From contig NTMA01000101.1 in NCBI GenBank assembly GCA_002917075.1, positions 62,001 through 126,000 on the forward strand: a stretch of 64,000 nt of DNA, in the 5' to 3' direction. The notes below the pieces were generated by a model. The model made no database searches and was not told the DNA's origin. It was given only the letters and a program-made list of their open reading frames with translations. Shown here piece after piece: positions 58,036-64,000 of the stretch. Position 1 is the stretch's first letter. The number at the start of each line of letters is the position of its first letter. Source of the DNA: Hawksworthiomyces lignivorus. Taxonomy: Eukaryota; Ascomycota; Sordariomycetes; Ophiostomatales; Ophiostomataceae. The translations under genes were made by a program, and so were the position numbers.

Positions 58036-59990
58036 GTCTTCGTCTTGAGAATCGAAGATTCTAAATTGAGAGTGGGTGGTTAATGGCACATAAAAGACAC
58101 GGAAAAGAAAAAAGAGAGAGAGAGAGAGCAGCGAAGGTGGCATTCCTCAAGTGACAATGAAAGGGGATATTATATACATGTAATGTACAAATTTTTAAAA
58201 TATACGACCTACCTCTCCTGTTGAGAATCCATCGTTGCTCCTATGCCAGGGATTTGTCTATTACGCATACAGAGTACCCAAGTATACCATGTTTGCCACA
58301 TGAAGAAAAGAAAAGAATAACAAATTGAGGTTTCGAGAAGCAAAAAAGACTGGAAAAAAAGCTTATTGCAGGCAGTAGCTCCGGCAGCTAAAAAAATGGG
58401 GGCGATCACAATTCCGATCATCGATTGCGCCATCGCCTATAAGCCGAGAGCCAGGTGAGAAAAACTTTCACTATGCTCCGCAATTGTCTGCTTTCTCAAT
58501 TCCACTGACACACAGAATCCTTTCTCCTGCCCAGTTGAGTAGAGCTGCCATGCCGCAAGGTTTAGCATATATGGCAGCATACACATCCAGAAGCTGTTTG
58601 CCTCACAAAACACGACACTTCGCCCACTATTCCGGCCGTGTTCAACGGACAAGGCTTCCTCGTCCGGCGATTCCGCGGCCCCAACGCGACAACGTTGTCA
58701 GTTGTGCGCGGTAATATTGCTCCTTTCACTCGTCTCGCCATTATTTTTTAAATTATTTTATAGGCCAAGAAATGCTGCCTGCCAGTCTTCCTAACTTCGT
58801 GATTGTAGCATCCAGCTCACGTCTACCACCCGACTGGATACGTGTATCCCACAATGAAATGTGTGCCGATGCGAAGCGCTATGCGCTCTTTTATTACCCC
58901 CTTTTCTTCGTTTCTGCTTTCTCCAGCGCTCTTTTAGTAAAAAGAAAGGAAATCCCACGATGGCGTTATATGAATATTCTTCCTGCTTCCTTTTCCAGGC
59001 AAGGTGGCGAAGGGGGCGACTCTTCAAAGTCCATGCGTTTTCAATTAGTTGGCAAGTTGGCTTACATCTGGATTTTGGCATTCAGCTCCTGTATATTTTC
59101 AAACTTCTCTTTCTCTATCCTTTTCTCTTCTCGCTTTTCTTATTCTTTATGTATCTCCTGTATCACTTGGCTTGAAGGACCAAATGCACAGAGATCAACT
59201 CTCGTTCACTTTGTGGTCCTCCTAGCACTTCCGCTGACCAAACCAACCCCCCCAAAAAACCTACCAAGTCGGTACCAAAACGACGTAGTCTTATTGTTGC
59301 CATCACCCTCTCGAGAACCATAAGATGGGTGCTCGATTTTGTAACTGTCAACTTAGAAGGAGAGCCTCCATCTGCAATGGACCAGCCCGAGCCAAAAAGA
59401 GGCTAATTAATTAGCAACTTGGGCTAGACCATCGCATCTTATCGATGCAACGTCGTGAAATACACGTAACATGAACTGCTTCTGAACAATGGCCGAGCTC
59501 TTCCAGCGTCGTATCTTGGCCCCAACATCAGTTTCGTCTAGATGAAATAGAATTATAACCAGTAAAAGTGTGTCTCCAAGAACAAATATGGACGCTTAAG
59601 TATCGGAAAGATGCAGCAAGTTCCATGCGTAGCAGATTTCCCTTGTAGATCTCTGAACCGATTTCTTGGACGCAGGCCCGCTATTGCTTTCACTTTGCAG
59701 TAGGACAGACGCACCCCTGCTTTGGTAACACTGGTGATTTGCCACAGCGGCAGACGCTTTGCTTATGGTGCCATGTGTAGGATAGATGAGAAGGGAACAC
59801 AAACATGATACAGATACAGATTATTTGCTATTAAGCATAAATATGAATTCCTTAGGAGACGTTTGGTCTACATATCAAACAAAGATGGTGCATAGGGAGC
59901 CATGAGAACCAGATTTTTTTAAGGAGCAAAATCAGATCGACAAGATAGCGCCGCACCTAGAAACACCCAATAATCTCAATCCGCTCTTAA
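58036..59990. other. Gene-free stretch
   Basis: Permease promoter on the left, bZIP-gene 3' region on the right. A 183-codon plus-strand open frame (58772-59323) is hydrophobic, lacks a family and has ordinary intergenic composition, so it was not accepted. Confidence 0.5.
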
Positions 59991-61005
59991 CTAAGAAGTA
60001 TCAAAAATAAGCTTCTTTTCACCTCGCTGTTCACGCCAATAATTTGTGCTCTGAATAATTTCAGGGCAGCCACGAAGGAGCCAACCCCATTTCTGCAAGA
60101 AATATGTGCTCGCTTCCCAGCCCCGGCTGTCCCAGGACTCACCCCATACAATGAGGGCGGGTTTGTTTCCGAGGCTGCTGTCGAGACCATCCACTTCCAG
60201 TATGTCTAGGCATAGTTCATCCTCGTCGAAAGTACTCACTGTCAGGGCACGCAACATATTGTCCCGGAACTGTGGAAAAGGGAACAGGTCGATCCAAGGG
60301 TGATGAGGGGTGCTCCTTTGCAGAGCGGTCGCCCGGAGACTTTCTGGGACAGGTGCTGGCAGCGCGTATCTATGAGCTGGTCCCGGGTCTTGTTGGCTAT
60401 ATGGAGACAAGAATCCATCCCGACAGAGCCCTTCTAAAGAGAATCCCATAACGACGGCGTTGTTCGCTATCGCATTCAGCACGTTCAACCGGATCAAGAT
60501 ATGGAGGTTGGTAGGTCGTAAGGCGCCAAGTGTGTAGTCCTCATATGCCTGCCTAATTAGTCTGCGAGCTCTTGCTGCTTGATGTGGACACGAGAGGAGC
60601 AGGGGGCCGCCATCTGATGCTGTTCCTCCGGGATTCTCGCAAGTGCCAGTGGCTTCGCCACATGAAGTTGTAGCGACGGCAAGCCTGGCATCTTGGCTAC
60701 CGAACGTTTCAGAATTATGTGGTGCGGACTGTTGCGACGGTGCAAAAGACTGGTCTCGGCTGGTGTCTTTTCTTCTCCCTAAACAAACAAAACACGCACT
60801 CGACGTTAACTAATTATATCTTCTTCGGCATGGACATATCTGTTGACAAAAAATCTAGCGAATAGAACTGACGATGAGCACGCTGATTAATCCTATTCTG
60901 CAGTCTTTTTCTCTCTGCCGTGCTTGTCACGCCGGTCCAATCATCTATCCAACTCCACGCATCCGGGAACTTTGAGATTTGGTTCTGCACAACAATCCTA
61001 GACAT
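59991..61005 (-). CDS. bZIP-type transcription factor with DUF3425 domain
   Basis: Exons in reading order are 61005-60873 and 60778-59991, 306 residues. The first exon plus the splice gives a basic region, DDWTGVTSTAERKRLQNRINQRAHRRRKD (about residues 21-49), with the N-x-x-x-Q-R-A-x-R core of fungal bZIPs. The rest matches the DUF3425 layout: an RLIRQAYEDYTLGALRPTNLHILIRLNVLNAIANNA block (from about 120), SLEGLCRDGFLSPY, STPHHPWIDLFPFPQFRDNML and a Trp-rich end WGESWDSRGWEAS. No clear leucine heptads follow the basic region. Such proteins are nuclear DNA-binding regulators, often local to metabolic clusters; the target is unknown. An in-frame GTG lies upstream, but the ATG at 61005 is preferred. 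Confidence 0.85.
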
Positions 61006-61599
61006 GTGGGATTGAGGCACGTTCACGATTGTCTTTCAATTGAACCGAGATATAATGAAGTGGACTTAGGGCGTGGAGGGACTTATATGCAACTGGCTTA
61101 TGGTCTTATCTAGCGTGCAGTCACGGAAGACTGCCAAGATTTTGGCACTAATGCAGCTGGCTTACATGGCCAATGAGAACACGTATGATTGCCGTTCGAT
61201 GCTGTATTGCATCTACACTTTACATGAGAGCGATTGTAAACCAAGTAAATGCTCCAGTAGTCATCTTATTTCTACACCACTAAGCTTCCTGAATACGTTT
61301 CTCTATCTAATGCTTATAAGAACGTTGTGCCTTTATATCTACTTTAAAAACGCAGCAGAGATGGGCGTGGTAGAGAAGGTCTAACAGAGGTTAGCTCCGG
61401 AGTTACTCACATAAATTTAATCAAGGAAACTATATTCCACCGGGATTAACGCCTTTTTCCGAAAGAGAAGAAACCATATCGCGTCAAGAAATAACTTATA
61501 TATCAAAGATACCCACGTTCTAAATATCCAGACAGGCCTCGTTATCGAAACACAAATAGCACATATAATTTAATCAGCACAGTCCATCCACGATAGATC
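61006..61599. other. Divergent promoter region
   Basis: Upstream DNA shared by the bZIP gene (minus) and the aldo-keto reductase gene (plus), which fits co-regulation of the pair. AT-rich; no gene. Confidence 0.55.
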
Positions 61600-62895
61600 A
61601 TGGCTCAGACGTTCCAGTTTAGAGATATCAAGGTGCCGAGCCCTGGCTTTGGGGCCATGGGTCTTAGCTTTGGCATGGGGACTGACCTTAGCCTAGAGGA
61701 GGCTGAGCCGGTGTTACTGAAGGCCATCGAATTGGGATGCACTTTTTGGGACACTGCAGTAAGTTAACTACAAGTAGTAGCCGAATTTGAAATTTGCAAA
61801 AAGTTGACGCGTCCAAAGGTCGTCTATGGTGCTGGTGTGAATGAAAAGCTTTTGGGGGAATTTATCAAGAAGCACAACGTTCGTGATAAACTTTTTAGTA
61901 TGTTACAGTCCAATGCCCGTCACCTGCCTCAAGTGAGAATGCTGTTTACTCTAACGCGATGCACAGTTGCCTCGAAGTGCGGTTTTGACTGCTTGAGCGG
62001 AGGGCCAATGAAAGTCACAAACTCTGCGGCTCATATAAAGGAGTATATCGAAGGCACCATTGAGAGGCTTGGGTTCACCCCTGACCTCTATTATCTCCAT
62101 CGAATTGATCCCAGTATGTCTCCTTTCTTAAGCTTCCTCTGTAGTATCAGTTTGTTTGCTAATCAAGCTGTGGAGACACCCCTCTGGAGGAATCAATCCC
62201 GGCTCTAGATGAGCTCCGGAAACAGGGGAAGACGAAATACATTGGTCTCTCAGAATGCTCTGCTACGACGCTGCGCAAAGCCTATTCAAGTACGATGATC
62301 TACATCGTATCAATTGGTTAATTGCGATTCTGACACATTCACAGTTGCGCCAATTGATGCCATCCAGGCAGAGTACTCCGCGTTTGAGACCTTGCATGAG
62401 CAGGACGGACTCATCGATACTGCAAAAGAGCTCGGAGTTGCCTATGTCGCATATAGCCCCCTTGGTCACGGGTGGCTTGTTGACGACTTCCAGTACAAAT
62501 CTCCCGAGGACTTTAAGCCTAACGACTTCAGACGCTCAGGTAAGTCTTTTTTTGTCCCTTACCTTAGACTGGTGCCGTCGGCTCATCGCCAATATGCAGT
62601 GCCGAAATTTCAAGGCGAGAATTTCTACAAGAACAAAGCCATCGTTGATCAGATAAAGGAGATTGCTGTGCGGAAGGGTTGTACGACTGCACAAATTGCT
62701 CTGGCATGGGTTGCGGCTCAGGGAATGATTGCCATTCCAGGCACAACCAAGGCGAAGCGGCTAGAGGAGAACTGGGTGTCACGGAATATTGAACTGACAG
62801 CCGAGGAGAAGCAGGAGATAAGGAAGCTTGTCGATGATGCTAAACCGGCTGGTAATAGATACGCGCCTGCGCAGCAGGCACTAGTTGGACACTGA
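61600..62895 (+). CDS. Aldo-keto reductase
   Basis: Six exons: 61600-61758, 61819-61897, 61967-62113, 62176-62289, 62345-62539 and 62600-62895, 329 residues. An NADP(H)-dependent reductase of the AKR (beta/alpha)8 barrel fold. The catalytic tetrad is intact: Asp51 in FWDTA, Tyr56 in VVYGAG, Lys83 in ASKCG and His124 in YYLHRID. Downstream motifs are [16 protein letters not shown], the Q-x-E-Y-S strand (IQAEYSAFE), [11 protein letters not shown], and a cofactor segment [15 protein letters not shown]. The sequence most resembles the broad fungal AKR13/YakC-type enzymes acting on small aldehydes. The junction between exons 1 and 2 gives VV where AKRs usually have an acidic residue. Exon 4's acceptor was chosen for frame. 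Confidence 0.88.
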
Positions 62896-63218
62896 TAGAA
62901 TGACTGAGCGTTCTTTGTAAATAGTGTTCTAGATATCCATGGAAATTGCTCATTGTTATATAAAAAAAAGCTTGTTAAATTCGCAAACTTCGCCGCAGGC
63001 TTTCGTAATTGCATCAACTTTGAGACAGTCTCACAGTTTACACGCTTCGCTGTAGATCTTGGACAGAATGTGTTACAACAAGACTCTGTAACTAGACAGT
63101 ATACGTTTACATGGCGTGGTACTGTATTGGTTGTTGAACAATCGTGAACATTTGGTATTTAGCGCTATCAGAGTATCCTTTATATGATAAGTTAATTGAA
63201 CTAAATAGTATCAAAGCG
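62896..63218. other. Short spacer
   Basis: 3' UTR of the aldo-keto reductase gene and upstream flank of the tRNA; AT-rich, no gene. Confidence 0.6.
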
Positions 63219-63300
63219 GGGTATATAGCTCAGGGGTAGAGCGCTCGCTTCGCATAGTCGAATATGCGAGAGGCCTCCGGTTCGATTCCGGATATATCCA
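63219..63300 (+). tRNA. tRNA-Ala(CGC) with a 10-base intron
   Basis: A complete cloverleaf is seen. The acceptor stem GGGTATA/TATATCC pairs fully and includes the G3-U70 wobble that identifies alanine tRNAs; the discriminator is A (63300). The D-arm is GCTC/GAGC, the anticodon stem CTCGC/GCGAG and the T-arm TCCGG-TTCGATT-CCGGA. The anticodon CGC is at 63251-63253. A 10-base intron (about 63255-63264) sits one base 3' of the anticodon, the standard nuclear position, so the gene needs tRNA splicing. The CCA is not encoded. Box B is canonical (GGTTCGATTCC). Confidence 0.93.
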
Positions 63301-63312
63301 ATACCCAAATGG

Positions 63313-63320
63313 TTTTTTTT
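63313..63320 (+). terminator. Pol III terminator of tRNA-Ala
   Basis: A run of eight T on the sense strand starts 13 bases after the tRNA, followed by further T tracts (63324-63348), sufficient for RNA polymerase III termination. Confidence 0.8.
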
Positions 63321-64000
63321 CCGTTTTTTAATTTTTTTCTTTTCTATTTTTTGCTCTGTTTTTATATTTAATTTTTTAACGTTACTATCGTGCTCTTTAA
63401 AAGTAAAAGCTTTTTGAAATAGGGAGTAGAATTACTTCGTTTCCTCATCTTTTTATTTGGTTGTATTATTATCTGGTAATGTATACCAGGGACTGTACTC
63501 CATAGATCGCCGGGTAATTCGCTAAAACTACATGTACTCTTACGTGATGCCGTATTTTGTTCATGTCTAGCATGACGCTCATAGGAAATCAATCACCTCA
63601 TTGCGTATGAAGTGCTTTGTCCCATGAGAATTATTTCTAAAGACACCAGCGCCTTAATATTGGTTTGATCATTCGCTGGGTTTGGTCCGAATGAAGGGCT
63701 TCTCACTCGAAGGTAACTGAACGTTAAAATACTACGTAAGAACATATTGTGCTAACTTTCATTAGAACCCCACACCAACCAGCCCCCGCGAGCGCTGGAA
63801 TTGAGGCACCAATCCAGTTGTCGAATTTTTCGGGGATAAAGAACAGCAAACAGCTTGCCAGCAGCAAATTTTCTTCATGTGTTTTCCCGAGAAACTAGAT
63901 TTGTGTACGACTTCACTTTGTGTCTAAAGAGGCCTTAACCTGGCGAGCTCTTGCAAACAGGCCCTTTCATTTCTTTGATCGCTATTCACTCGCTGTTTGT
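63321..64000. other. Gene-free right edge
   Basis: AT-rich, T-run-rich DNA without a supported gene. A gene reading into the next window could begin near the edge, but nothing coding is seen within this window. Confidence 0.5.

Noticed and set aside
58772..59323. 183-codon open frame on the plus strand
   Set aside because: Intergenic composition, no family, no supporting promoter or splice signals.

Overview
The window is nuclear DNA of a filamentous ascomycete (Pezizomycotina). Most genes carry short introns (about 50-130 bases, a few near 600) with GTRNGT donors, CTAAC-like branch points and YAG acceptors. The gene set is typically fungal: sterol acyltransferase, a GH6 cellulase, a bZIP-DUF3425 factor and amidoligases. 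The class is not certain from sequence alone; Sordariomycetes seems likely. All coding models below were spliced by hand, and every exon junction was checked for reading-frame continuity.

The left part (1-38 kb) is a GC-rich housekeeping block. It holds the edge of a CxxC protein, fimbrin, a sterol O-acyltransferase, mitochondrial rRNA methyltransferase MRM2, ribosomal protein eL18, a YPR011C-type mitochondrial carrier, a SAM methyltransferase, an SR-type splicing factor, an SDR reductase, a coiled-coil AT-hook protein, the OST3/6 subunit, a secreted GH6 cellobiohydrolase and class II fructose-bisphosphate aldolase.

From about 38 to 54 kb the character changes: genes are sparser and mostly less GC-rich, a possible gene relic appears, and an accessory-looking cluster sits in the middle. 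A secreted Ser-rich protein (about 40.9-42.1 kb) is followed by two gamma-glutamyl-cyclotransferase-fold (GGCT) genes bracketing two amidoligase (PF12224-type) genes, in the order GGCT-1(+), AMD-1(+), AMD-2(-), GGCT-2(+). A SLAC1/TehA-type anion transporter and a YMR226C-like dehydrogenase come next. Pairing an ATP-dependent amide-bond former with an enzyme that removes gamma-glutamyl groups suggests a make/trim or protect/deprotect route for a gamma-glutamyl-like metabolite or peptide. This quartet is the most interesting part of the window.

The right part (54-64 kb) returns to thymidylate synthase, a MUP1-like methionine permease, a bZIP-DUF3425 regulator, an aldo-keto reductase and an intron-containing tRNA-Ala(CGC). 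Gene-free stretches over 300 bases are listed with what they hold.
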